DNA of 64,000 bases, from positions 90,894-154,893 of the forward strand of contig CASGAM010000029.1 of the NCBI GenBank assembly GCA_949299545.1, read 5' to 3'. The position numbers and the translations under genes are program-made. Positions within the stretch are counted from its first letter, which is position 1, and every line of letters begins with the position of its first letter. The notes under the pieces are model-generated. The model did no database searches, had not been told where the DNA came from, and saw only the letters and a list, made by a program, of their open reading frames with translations. Below are positions 26,094 to 34,510 of this stretch, in pieces. This stretch comes from an uncultured Prevotellaceae bacterium (GTDB taxonomy: Bacteria; Bacteroidota; Bacteroidia; Bacteroidales; Bacteroidaceae).

Positions 26094-26163
26094 AAAAGTC
26101 CTTCACTCCTTCACCGTACTTTGAACCGACAGTACATCAGTGAGTTACGGGTGAAGGACTTTT
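26094..26163. repeat. CCTTCACC inverted-repeat unit 1
   Basis: AAAAGTCCTTCAC (26094-26106) and GTGAAGGACTTTT (26151-26163) are perfect 13-bp arms. A second left-arm copy, TCCTTCACCGTA, starts at 26107, so the right arm can pair with either copy. Two more direct copies of TCCTTCACC follow at 26172 and 26184. Confidence 0.7.
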
Positions 26164-26283
26164 CCGTTTTATCCTTCACCATGTCCTTCACCTTTTGCGT
26201 TCCGTTCCGTTTCGGAACAGTGCTTTCCGGCGACTTCCGCATAACGGTTTGTCACGTCCGGACGGCTTGCGTCGGCCCCTCGA

Positions 26284-26500
26284 AATGCGACCTGTCGCTT
26301 CTGTGAGGCGAGCGGTCGCCTTGCAGCAGCGACCGCTTGCAAATTTTGTTGCGACCGCTCGCTGTGGCCGCTGTCTGATGACGCATGTTTCCATACAAGT
26401 CCTTCACCTGTAATCTCTTGTATGTCAGTAACTTGGAAGGAAGGTGAAGGACTGAACCGTTTTTGGGTGAAACCTGCTGTAGCGCGCGTGCGTGCGCGCG
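26284..26500. repeat. Intergenic GCGACC repeat, copy B (split)
   Basis: 26284-26367 repeats the 6658-6720 segment (GCGACCTGTCGCTTCTG ... GCGACCGCTTGCAA ... TTGTTGCGACCGC). The matching distal part, GCTGTAGCGCGCGTGCGT, lies at 26476-26493, after about 110 bp that include the second CCTTCACC unit. It looks like one repeat interrupted by another. Confidence 0.55.
26398..26453. repeat. CCTTCACC inverted-repeat unit 2
   Basis: AGTCCTTCACCT (26398-26409) and AGGTGAAGGACT (26442-26453), a perfect 12-bp inverted repeat with a 32-nt spacer. It shares its arm sequence with unit 1, about 300 bp away. Confidence 0.7.
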
Positions 26501-26786
26501 ACCGTTTAAACGTCAGATGGTTTGATGGATAGTATGTTAATAATAATTATGACAGATTTCTCTCATATTAAATTATAATTACTATTTTTGTATCTATAAG
26601 AACAAAAGGTATGCTTTAGCGAAACTGTAAAATCGATAACCATGTGGTCGCAATTAGTGCTATGATGTTCTATACCAAAATTTCTCTTTATAAGTTTCTT
26701 CAGAGGCAATATGAGAAAGATACTCCATGAAAGTTAGAAAAAATATAACACCTTATCTGTATTAATGCTTATATAAACAATTTAAT

Positions 26787-28159
26787 ATGACAGAGACCAA
26801 CCGCATAGAGTATAAAAGAGAATTAACTCCTGAGCTTGATATAGAAAAGGAGATTGTTGCGTTCCTCAATTACAAGGAAGGTGGATACATTTACATCGGC
26901 ATTGATAAAGATGGTTCAACCGTGGGAGTAAAGGATGTAGATGATTGTATGCTAAGGTTGAAAGATCGCATCAAACATAATATATCCCCTTCCGCAATGG
27001 GGCTGTTTGATATAGCAGAGGAACAAAAAGACGGATGTAGCATTATCAAGATTACGGTGGCAAGTGGTATTGAGAAACCATATTTCAAAATAAAATATGG
27101 AATGACACCGCGAGGTGCGTATATGCGTGTTGGAACATCGGCTGAGCCCATGCCTCAAGAACAGATTGACCGTCTATTTGCCATGCGGACACGTAACTCT
27201 ATTGGACGCATAGTATCTAACCGACAGGATTTGAGTTTTGAGCAGTTACGTATCTATTACGACGAACGGGGTAAAAGGCTCAACGATAATTTTAAACGGA
27301 CATTGGAATTGCTCACTGAAGATGGAAAATAAATTATGTAGCTTATCTTCTGGCTGATGAAAATGGTAATTCAATCAAAGTGGCCAAGTATTCAAGCCTT
27401 GACCGTTGTGATTTGATAGAGAATAATGAGTATGGATATTGTTCTCTCATTAAAGCAACCAAGAGCGTGTTGGCCAAATTGGATATTGAAAATAAGGTTG
27501 CTGCTGCTATTACACCTATGGAACGCATTGAAACCCCATTGTGGAATAAGGTCGCTTTGCGAGAAGCCGTTATTAATGCAATCGTGCATAATGATTATTC
27601 ATTTGAGGTGCCGCCTAAATTCGAGATATTTCCAGATAGACTTGAGATAACCTCAGCAGGGCGTTTGCCAGAGTCTCTTTCAGAAGAGGAGTTTTTTAAT
27701 GGTATATCTATTCCACGCAACAAGGAGTTAATGAGAATTTATCGTGACGTGGAGTTGGTTGAGTCGTTAGGTTCAGGTATTCCTCGCATTCTGAGAGCAT
27801 ACGGTGAAGATTGTTTCAAGTTTACTGATAATTTTATTCGTATAACTTTTCCTAAAAGTATTTATAACCATGCAAGTGACCATGCAAGTGACCATGCAAG
27901 TGACCATGCAAGTGACCATGCAAGTTTACAAGTTAAAAAATTGGTTTCTGTTTTAGTCGAAGAGAAAGGACGTTCGGAATTACAGGAATTGTTATCAATT
28001 AAGAATAGGGATTATTTTAGGACGGACTATTTAGCTCCGGCAATTAATGATGGTTATGTAGAACTAACTATACCGGATAAGCCCAATAGTCAGAATCAAA
28101 AATATCGCCTTACAGTAAAAGGTTTGGCTTTGAAGGAGACATTAAAACGTAAGGAGTAG
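26787..28159 (+). pseudogene. AlbA_2 (Schlafen-type) / GHKL-like ATPase regulator gene with one frameshift
   Basis: Two frames together encode one RecG-like or transcriptional-regulator-type protein of about 457 residues. Frame 1 (26787-27332) carries the AlbA_2 domain: RIEYKRELTPELDIEKEIVA, GGYIYIGIDKDGSTVGV, PRGAYMRVGTSAEPM. It stops at TAA (27330-27332) within GGA-AAA-TAA. The -1 frame continues directly as INYVAYLLADENGNSIKVA. It carries the ATPase-like half (ALREAVINAIVHNDYS with an N-box Asn, ELVESLGSGIPRI with a glycine box), a HASD tandem repeat and a C-terminal winged-helix-like segment (YRLTVKGLALKE). A missing T in 'TATAAT' would explain it. A true pseudogene, a sequencing error, or slippage on A-AAA before TAA are all possible. 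Codon use is A+T-rich relative to neighbours, which suggests transfer. Confidence 0.75.
27869..27925 (+). repeat. 12-nt in-frame tandem repeat
   Basis: Four exact copies of CATGCAAGTGAC plus a 9-nt partial copy, encoding HASD-HASD-HASD-HASD-HAS between the ATPase-like and winged-helix parts. The unit length keeps the frame, so copy-number change would alter linker length only. Confidence 0.9.
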
Positions 28160-28197
28160 TTTATCATACAGTATAAAAAACGCACATTTCTAGCATT

Positions 28198-28878
28198 ATG
28201 GAATATGTAGTTGTCATTTTGATACTGGGTTGTATCGTAATTTTATATTTGTATCACCGGCAAAATATGAAATTACTACGTTCTGTATCTTCTCCCGAAC
28301 GCGGAACCAAAGCAGAACGCAGGCTGGTGGTCAAAATGCTGAGAAAGGGAGTTCATCCTAAAGCCATATTTCATGATCTTTATCTGCAAAAGAGAAACGG
28401 GGAGTTTTCGCAGATAGACATTGTGGTTGCTACCCCGCAAGGATTACTCGCCATAGAGGTAAAAGATTATAGCGGATGGTTGTTCGGCAATGAGAAGCAG
28501 CAATATTGGACGCAGGTTCTGAATTATGGCAAAGAGAAGTATCGTTTCTACAATCCGATTATGCAAAATGCCGGTCACATAAAAGCTTTACGAGAACAGT
28601 CGGAACAATTTGCACATTTGCCCATCTTCAACGTCGTACTTTTCGCCGGGAACTGTACGCTCAAGAATGTGAACTACTGGGCTGACAACACCTTTGTGGG
28701 TTACATCAGTAATATTTCCTATGTATTGGAAACAGTGAGTGAATTGTGTTTGGCCGGATATACTGACAAAAGAGAGGTTGTACGACTGCTTCACCAAGCC
28801 GTTGAGAACGGGAATAATCCGGACATAGTTACCAGCCATCAGGCTTCTGTAAAAAGGAAAAGTATTGGGAGACTTTAA
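28198..28878 (+). CDS. Membrane-anchored NERD-domain protein
   Basis: A 226-residue protein. One N-terminal transmembrane helix (VVVILILGCIVILYLY, about 4-20) is followed by a NERD (nuclease-related) domain at about 33-150: ERGTKAERRLVVKML, FHDLYLQKRNGEFSQIDIVV, GLLAIEVKDYSGW. The E...QID...EVK series matches the PD-(D/E)xK-like core (Asp in QID, E-x-K in EVK), so nuclease chemistry is possible. The last 60 residues are not recognised. It lies 38 bp after the frameshifted AlbA_2/ATPase gene on the same strand. Both are A+T-rich and probably arrived together. NERD proteins occur in plasmids and defence-type loci, but function is not established. Confidence 0.82.
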   Translation: MEYVVVILILGCIVILYLYHRQNMKLLRSVSSPERGTKAERRLVVKMLRKGVHPKAIFHDLYLQKRNGEFSQIDIVVATPQGLLAIEVKDYSGWLFGNEKQQYWTQVLNYGKEKYRFYNPIMQNAGHIKALREQSEQFAHLPIFNVVLFAGNCTLKNVNYWADNTFVGYISNISYVLETVSELCLAGYTDKREVVRLLHQAVENGNNPDIVTSHQASVKRKSIGRL

Positions 28879-28912
28879 CCTTCCATTAGCCGGCATTCCT
28901 GAATCCGTAGAA

Positions 28913-30280
28913 TCAACTGGCGCCGTCAGCATTCATGTCGGGCAACTCCAGCGGTTCGTTCTCTTCGGGGATGACTTTCTTCGGGCCGGGTTTCGCACCG
29001 AGCTTGATGAGTTTGTTTGAGGCGCCTACCACGCTCTGCCGGCCGTCTTTCAGCTTGTCAGATGCTTTGGTGAACATGGCTGATGCGTCGTGCAGCTTTT
29101 CGCCTACCTCGTCGAAGTAGTGCAGGAAGTCGGCCACGCGGTCGAGCAGCTGGCGGGCTGTGTCGAAGATTTGCTCCTGGTTGCGGGCCTGCTGAACCTG
29201 TGTCCATGCAATCTGGATGATGCGCAGGGCGGCGGCCAGGTTCTGTTCGCCGGTGATGAAGACGCCTTTCTCAAAAGCGTCGCGCCACAGGCTCGGCTCG
29301 CTGTAGAGGGCTAATTGCAGGGCGCCTTCGTTGGGAACGAACATAATGACGTAGTTCAGTGCCTGTCGCGGCGCTTTGATATAGGCGGCATAGTCTTTCC
29401 TTGCCAGTTCCTGTACGTGCTGCCGGAGGCTTTTGAGGTGGCGGGACAGGGCTTCGGCACGCTTGGCATCGTCTTCGGCGTTCTGGTAGTCGAGGAAGGC
29501 GGTGAGCGAGACTTTGGAGTCGATGATGGCGTCTTTGCCGTCGGGGTAGTGGAGGATGGTGTCGGGAATCATGCGCTGGCCGGTTTCTTCGTTGCGCAGC
29601 GCCTTTCCGCCGGCATCGCGCAGGATGGCCTGTTTCTCGTAATGTATTCCCTCTACAAGCCCGTAGCTTGTGAGCAGTTCGTCGAGGATGAGTTCTCCCC
29701 AGTTGCCTTGCGTCTTGTTTTCATTGCGCAGGGCATGCGCCAGCTTGTCGGCTTCCTCGCCGACCTCGCGGGTGCGTTTCATGACTTCCTCGATGGCTTT
29801 CTCCAGTGACGCGGTGTTTTTGTTGTGCATGTCGCGGCTGACGTCCATGGAGGCTTTCATCTCTTTGATGGTGTCTTTCAGCGGGGTGATGATGGCGTCC
29901 ATCTGTTGGGCGTTTTGTGCCGACAGCTCATGGCTGCGCTGTTTCAGCAGTTCCTGTGAAGCGTTTTGCAGCTGTTCTCTGACCAGTTTGAGCTGTTCGT
30001 CGAAGTGCAGCCGGCGTTCTTCGCTTTCTTTCTCCGCCTGTTCGCGGGTCAGCTCTATTTCTCTTTTCATGGTCAGGTTCTCGGCGGACAGTTGCCGGTT
30101 CTCGTCTGCCAGACGGGCGTTTGTTTCTTCCAGCCGTCTGTTGTCTGCCGCGAGGTCGTTGCAGTTGTTGTCTTTCAGGTCTAAAGCCGTGTTCAGGGCG
30201 GCTGTCTTGGCTTTCATCGCAAAGTATGTCAGGGCGGCCGCGCAGATTGCCGCGGCGATGCACCATAAGATATATTCCAT
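28913..30280 (-). CDS. rmuC: DNA recombination protein RmuC
   Basis: A 455-residue protein. An N-terminal membrane anchor (YILWCIAAAICAAALTYFAM) precedes a long coiled coil (about 20-150, Lys/Glu/Gln/Arg-rich). The RmuC domain (about 180-400) shows NKTQGNWGELILDELLTSYG, DTILHYPDGKDAIIDSKVSL, MFVPNEGALQLAL and ITGEQNLAAALRIIQIAW. RmuC limits inversion and other rearrangements at short repeats and has a nuclease-like core (IDSKVS). Starting at 30280 puts the membrane anchor at the N terminus. The upstream ATG at 30337 adds a leader with no family match. Confidence 0.92.
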   Translation of the reverse strand: MEYILWCIAAAICAAALTYFAMKAKTAALNTALDLKDNNCNDLAADNRRLEETNARLADENRQLSAENLTMKREIELTREQAEKESEERRLHFDEQLKLVREQLQNASQELLKQRSHELSAQNAQQMDAIITPLKDTIKEMKASMDVSRDMHNKNTASLEKAIEEVMKRTREVGEEADKLAHALRNENKTQGNWGELILDELLTSYGLVEGIHYEKQAILRDAGGKALRNEETGQRMIPDTILHYPDGKDAIIDSKVSLTAFLDYQNAEDDAKRAEALSRHLKSLRQHVQELARKDYAAYIKAPRQALNYVIMFVPNEGALQLALYSEPSLWRDAFEKGVFITGEQNLAAALRIIQIAWTQVQQARNQEQIFDTARQLLDRVADFLHYFDEVGEKLHDASAMFTKASDKLKDGRQSVVGASNKLIKLGAKPGPKKVIPEENEPLELPDMNADGAS

Positions 30281-30417
30281 GTTGCAGGGTGTTTTTGTAA
30301 GTGCTGCAAAGGAAACCATAATTTTGTGAAATGTCAAGTTTCTGTTATGTTTTTTTAGTCGTGCGGCCTGAAGTTTCGTGTGTTACGGTGCGCTGTCGGG
30401 CGCATTTTCCCGTTGGA

Positions 30418-30449
30418 TTTGGAAGATAGGGGCGTTGGTGTTATCTTTG
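30418..30449 (+). promoter_or_regulatory. Promoter of the GNAT gene
   Basis: TTTG (30418-30421), 20 nt, TATCTTTG (30442-30449). The leader would be about 83 nt. Confidence 0.65.
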
Positions 30450-30535
30450 TAACTGTACGGGGAGGGCAGCGGCGTGCCGTCGTGTGCTTTCCTCCGGCAA
30501 TGATGATATTCATTCGATAAAAACAGGATTACAGT

Positions 30536-31087
30536 ATGGTTCAATTGGTACCGATGCACATCTCTGACGGCTTTTATTTGCAGGCGGAGAATCTTATGGA
30601 GACTGCTTTCCCGTCTGACGAGCGGCGACCTTTGCAGGCTCAAAGGGAACTTATAGGCAGCGATGCTGCGTTTATGCCTCGTTTTATTGTTGACGACGGC
30701 GCTTTCGTGGGATTCCTGAATTACTGGGAGTTTGACACGTTCGCTTATGTGGAACATTTTGCGACGGAGCCGGCCCTGCGGGGCGGCGGTTATGGAGGGC
30801 GGGTCCTGGATCTGCTGAGGGACGAGATTGCCTGTCCGATTGTTCTTGAGGTGGAATATCCGGAAACTGATTTTGCGCGCCGTCGTATTGCCTTTTACGA
30901 GCGCCACGGCTACAGGGTGTGGCAGGGGCATGATTATGTGCAGCCTCCGTATGGCGAGGGAAAGGCGTGGTTGCCGTTGCTGCTGATGGTGAACGGGACG
31001 TTGGACGACGGGGCTGAGAGCTTTGAGAGGGTACGGCGGACGCTTTATAAACGGGTTTACGGTGTATCGTCTGAATCTGTACGGTGA
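30536..31087 (+). CDS. GNAT-family N-acetyltransferase
   Basis: A 183-residue protein. The central GNAT core shows VGFLNYWEFDTFAYVEHFAT (strands beta 2-4), the acetyl-CoA pyrophosphate loop ALRGGGYGGRVL (near 80-91, R-x-x-G-x-G/A type), and RRIAFYERHGYRV near 120 (the typical FYERxGF motif). The substrate is unknown. The start is supported by the consensus promoter upstream. It is followed by a separate amino-acid symporter gene with its own promoter. Confidence 0.85.
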   Translation: MVQLVPMHISDGFYLQAENLMETAFPSDERRPLQAQRELIGSDAAFMPRFIVDDGAFVGFLNYWEFDTFAYVEHFATEPALRGGGYGGRVLDLLRDEIACPIVLEVEYPETDFARRRIAFYERHGYRVWQGHDYVQPPYGEGKAWLPLLLMVNGTLDDGAESFERVRRTLYKRVYGVSSESVR

Positions 31088-31231
31088 ACAATTTGTTATC
31101 AGATTGTGCCGGACAGGTGACAATGGTTAGCCTGCTTTGCGTATTTTGTATCGTTAGTTTATGTTTTTTCAATATTTATTAGTACTTTTGAAACCGATTT
31201 CAGAAAAACGGGTATTTTCAAAAGGTATTTT

Positions 31232-32605
31232 ATGTTGGATTCGATTTCAAAAGCGATAGAAGCGTGCAGTAACTTTTTGTGGGGCTGGCCCATGATTATC
31301 ATGTTGTTGGGGACGCATTTGTTCCTGACTGTCAGGTTACGTTTTCCGCAACGCAAGATATTCAAGGCTATCCGCCTGTCGTTGACGTCCGACAAGGGGG
31401 CGTCGGGGGACGTCAGTCAGTTTGGGGCGTTGGCGACGGCATTGGCGGCGACCATCGGGACGGGCAATATCATCGGCGTGGCCACGGCCATAACGCTGGG
31501 CGGTCCCGGTGCGGTGTTCTGGTGCTGGCTGACCGGTGTCTTCGGTATAGCGACGAAGTATGCTGAAGGGCTGGTGGCCGTAAAATACCGTATCAAGACG
31601 TCGAACGGCAAAATGTTGGGCGGGCCGATGTATGCGCTTGAGCGCGGTCTCGGCATGAAATGGCTGGCCGTATTGTTTTGCGTGTTTACGGTGCTGGCTT
31701 CGTTCGGTATTGGTAATCTGGTGCAGAGCAATGCCATCTCGCTGCTTTGTTATGAGACTTACAGGGTGCCGGTAGAGGTGTCCGGACTGTGTATCGCCGT
31801 GGCGGTGGCGCTGGTCGTCATCTTCGGCGTTAAAGGCATCGCGAAGGTTTGCAGCATGTTTGTGCCGCTTATGGCATTGCTTTATGTGTTGGGTTGCGTT
31901 TTTATCCTGTTTGTCAACGGGGCTTATGTGGGCGAGGCCCTGAAGCTCATTATCGTTTCTGCATTTAATCCGGAAGCGGCCGGCGGCGGTTTTATCGGCG
32001 GCAGCATCATTATGACAGCGCGTTACGGTATCGCACGCGGCCTTTTCAGTAACGAGAGCGGAATGGGTTCTGCACCCATCGTGGCGGCGGCTGCGCGTAC
32101 CCGCAACCCGGTGCGGCAGGCGTTGGTGTCATCGACCGGTACTTTCTGGGATACGGTGGTGATTTGCGCCTTGACGGGACTCGTGCTGGTGTCGAGTATC
32201 CTGGCTTATCCGGACATAACGTATAATGACGGGCCGGCCTTGACGAAGGTTGCTTTTGACAAGATTCCTTATATCGGCGCGCCGCTTTTGACATTCGGTA
32301 TCATTACCTTTGCTTTTTCCACTATTCTCGGATGGTGCTATTACGGGGAGAAAGCCATGGAGTATCTGACCGGTAAGAAACTGACATTGGTTTACCGCGG
32401 TATTTTCATCATTGCGACGTTCTTCGGCGCGATTGTCAAACTTGCGGTGGTATGGAACCTGGCGGACCTGACGAACGCGCTGATGGCCATTCCCAACCTC
32501 GTTTCGCTGATTTTCCTCTCCGGAGTCATCGTGGCGGAAACAAAGAAATATTTATGGGAAGACCGGTTGGACGAGGAGGCCGATCCGGAAGACAATCCGA
32601 TGTAG
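31232..32605 (+). CDS. Sodium/alanine (glycine) symporter, AGCS family
   Basis: A 457-residue inner-membrane transporter with about ten or more transmembrane helices. Family signatures are TALAATIGTGNIIGVATAIT with GGPGAVFWCWLTGVFG (near 70-105), GGPMYALERGLGMKWLA, and FSNESGMGSAPIVAAAA near 270. The transporter couples Na+ or H+ to uptake of alanine, glycine or similar amino acids. A TACTTTTG box at 31183-31190 lies 41 bp upstream. Confidence 0.93.
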   Translation: MLDSISKAIEACSNFLWGWPMIIMLLGTHLFLTVRLRFPQRKIFKAIRLSLTSDKGASGDVSQFGALATALAATIGTGNIIGVATAITLGGPGAVFWCWLTGVFGIATKYAEGLVAVKYRIKTSNGKMLGGPMYALERGLGMKWLAVLFCVFTVLASFGIGNLVQSNAISLLCYETYRVPVEVSGLCIAVAVALVVIFGVKGIAKVCSMFVPLMALLYVLGCVFILFVNGAYVGEALKLIIVSAFNPEAAGGGFIGGSIIMTARYGIARGLFSNESGMGSAPIVAAAARTRNPVRQALVSSTGTFWDTVVICALTGLVLVSSILAYPDITYNDGPALTKVAFDKIPYIGAPLLTFGIITFAFSTILGWCYYGEKAMEYLTGKKLTLVYRGIFIIATFFGAIVKLAVVWNLADLTNALMAIPNLVSLIFLSGVIVAETKKYLWEDRLDEEADPEDNPM

Positions 32606-32701
32606 GCGTTCGAAAACGATGCCGGACAAGAATTTACCACTTCCTTTGTTGCAATATCACGAACTTTTTGCGTAAGTTTGTACAAAAATTATAAGCAGAA
32701 A

Positions 32702-33265
32702 ATGAAAAGACACTATTTGTGGATGATGGCATTGGCGGCCGTGTTGGCGCTCGCAGCCTGCCGTAACAAAGAACAGAATACAACCGGGTATGATGCTTAC
32801 GAGCGACCTGAAAAAAGCAATGAGGTCATCAGGATGAAAGATTACCATTACAGTGCATCCATAAAGTCGGGTAATGCGGAATATACTTATTCCGTAGACA
32901 GGGTTCCCAATGATACGCTGCCGGTGGTTACGGATGAGGCCGGTGACCGTTATGCAGATAATGTCATCAGGCTTCGCATTAACAAAAGCGGCAGTCAGAT
33001 TTTTAACCGTTTGTTTACAAAACGGACGTTTAAGGCTTATGCCGGAGAGGGCTTCATATCAAAAGCCATTCTTGAGGGAATGGCCTTTGACAAGGTCGTA
33101 CCGCAAGGACTGCGTTTCTCGGCCAGCGTGAGCTATCCCAATTCTGACATGTTTGTGCCTTTTTCCATCACGGTGGCACCGGACGGTTCTTATGTCATTG
33201 CCAAAGATGAAGTACTTGACACGGAAACGGATATGGAGGTTGAGGACTCAAGCGTTATAGAATAA
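32702..33265 (+). CDS. DUF4738 lipoprotein
   Basis: A 187-residue lipoprotein (MMALAAVLALAAC, Cys about 20). The mature part matches the Bacteroidota DUF4738 family as I recall it: YSVDRVPNDTLPVVTDEAGD, NVIRLRINKSGSQIFNRLFT and GMAFDKVVPQGLRFSASVSYP. No activity is known. An ATG at 32678 is in frame but would bury the lipoprotein signal, so 32702 is used. It lies 27 bp before the transglutaminase-like gene. Confidence 0.82.
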   Translation: MKRHYLWMMALAAVLALAACRNKEQNTTGYDAYERPEKSNEVIRMKDYHYSASIKSGNAEYTYSVDRVPNDTLPVVTDEAGDRYADNVIRLRINKSGSQIFNRLFTKRTFKAYAGEGFISKAILEGMAFDKVVPQGLRFSASVSYPNSDMFVPFSITVAPDGSYVIAKDEVLDTETDMEVEDSSVIE

Positions 33266-33292
33266 AGGTTTTTATCAAACAACTGGAGGAAA

Positions 33293-34501
33293 ATGCTTGT
33301 CATTACTTTGTCTAACAGGTTTTTGAAACGTGTCGGATATGCGGTGGGGCTGCTCGTCGTTTTAGGTGTTGGTGTGTTTCTTGGCACACGTGCGAAAGAC
33401 ATATTTTACCAGACTGATTTTATCATTACGGATGATCTGGCCGGTAATATCTTTCCTTCGTCGATATTGGCTGTGGCCACGACAGATGTGATCGTCGTTC
33501 CGCCTTCGGACAAGGCTCCGTATGTGGGACATCCCAAGTCTGACATTGCCATACGCATCAAGTCTCCTTCAGAAAACGCGCGGATTACCGTAACGATGGA
33601 AGAGACGCCTTTTTTCAGAACTTCCATTTCAGAATTTATTCTGCCTTTGAAGGATACCACGTATGTCGTTTATCCCGATATTCTCTGGAACTTTGACGCA
33701 TTGCGTAATAATCTGCAGGCGGAGCCTGTTAATGTTACTGTCCAAGTGCAGGTGAAAGGACAGGAACCGAGCCGTCAGGTGAAAACCTTCTCGGTGAGAA
33801 GCATCAATGAGTGTCTGCTGGGTTACATTGACCATAACAACAAAGTCAGGCGCACGGATATGTTGTTTGCGGCTTACGTCAACGAGAACCATCCGCTTAT
33901 AGACGGGATTCTTCGTGAGGCGTTGAATACGAGGATCGTCAATCGTTTTGCCGGCTATCAGGTGAGTCAGGCGGAAGGTGTTGACAGGCAGGTTTATGCT
34001 TTGTGGCACGTGCTACAACAACGTAAGTTTAAGTATAGTTCCACTTCTTATACCAGTTTGTCGAGCAATGTTGTCTTTTCACAGCGGGTAAGGACTTTTG
34101 AGGATGCTTTCCGTTCGTCGCAGATTAATTGTGTGGATGGCAGTATCGTGTTTGCTTCGCTTTTGCGTGCCATCAATATTGACCCGATTCTGGTACGGGT
34201 GCCCGGTCACATGTATATCGGTTATTACACGGACAGCCGGCACAGCGACGTGGATTTCTTGGAGACGACCATGATTGGCGACATTAATCTTGATGACTTT
34301 TTCCCGGAAGAGAATCTGGATTCTGTCGTAGTGGGGAAATCCCAAAAGGAAATGTCGAGAATCGCTTTTGAGAAGTCCAAAGTCTATGCCCGTAAGAATT
34401 ACGAGAAACACAGAAAGCAGCTTGAGGGAGGTACCGTGGGTTATACTTTCCTTGAAATTTCCAAATCATTGCGCAGGAAAATACAACCCATCGGCAAGTA
34501 A
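33293..34501 (+). CDS. Membrane-anchored transglutaminase-like protein
   Basis: A 402-residue protein. One N-terminal transmembrane helix (YAVGLLVVLGVGVFLGT, about 13-29) is followed by a beta-rich domain (about 40-165: VVPPSDKAPYVGHPKSDIAI). A transglutaminase/papain-like domain follows at about 195-340, with Cys in SSQINCVDGSIVFASLLRA, His in VPGHMYIGYY and Asp/Glu in VDFLETTMI as the probable catalytic triad. Such proteins act as peptidases or crosslinkers. Here the active site would face the periplasm. The start is preceded by TGGAGGAAA, a real Shine-Dalgarno sequence, which is rare in this genome. Its stop lies 9 bp from the convergent luxS stop. Confidence 0.75.
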   Translation: MLVITLSNRFLKRVGYAVGLLVVLGVGVFLGTRAKDIFYQTDFIITDDLAGNIFPSSILAVATTDVIVVPPSDKAPYVGHPKSDIAIRIKSPSENARITVTMEETPFFRTSISEFILPLKDTTYVVYPDILWNFDALRNNLQAEPVNVTVQVQVKGQEPSRQVKTFSVRSINECLLGYIDHNNKVRRTDMLFAAYVNENHPLIDGILREALNTRIVNRFAGYQVSQAEGVDRQVYALWHVLQQRKFKYSSTSYTSLSSNVVFSQRVRTFEDAFRSSQINCVDGSIVFASLLRAINIDPILVRVPGHMYIGYYTDSRHSDVDFLETTMIGDINLDDFFPEENLDSVVVGKSQKEMSRIAFEKSKVYARKNYEKHRKQLEGGTVGYTFLEISKSLRRKIQPIGK

Positions 34502-34510
34502 CACTTGTGT

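Larger units (their letters stand above)
26006..26786. other. Gene-free stretch packed with inverted repeats
   Basis: 781 bp between the lyase and the AlbA_2/ATPase gene. In order it holds the lyase terminator hairpin, a CCTTCACC inverted-repeat unit (26094-26163), copy B of the GCGACC repeat (26284-26500), a second CCTTCACC unit (26398-26453), then about 290 bp of A+T-rich DNA with a TATTTTTG promoter-like box (26583-26590). Short open frames here follow the repeats and are not credible genes. Confidence 0.75.

Noticed and set aside
26121-26413. Short plus- and minus-strand frames over the repeat region
   Set aside because: They follow the inverted repeats exactly and carry no domain; they are by-products of repeat sequence.
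27869-27925. Short CRISPR-like array
   Set aside because: Repeats are directly adjacent without spacers and lie inside a reading frame.
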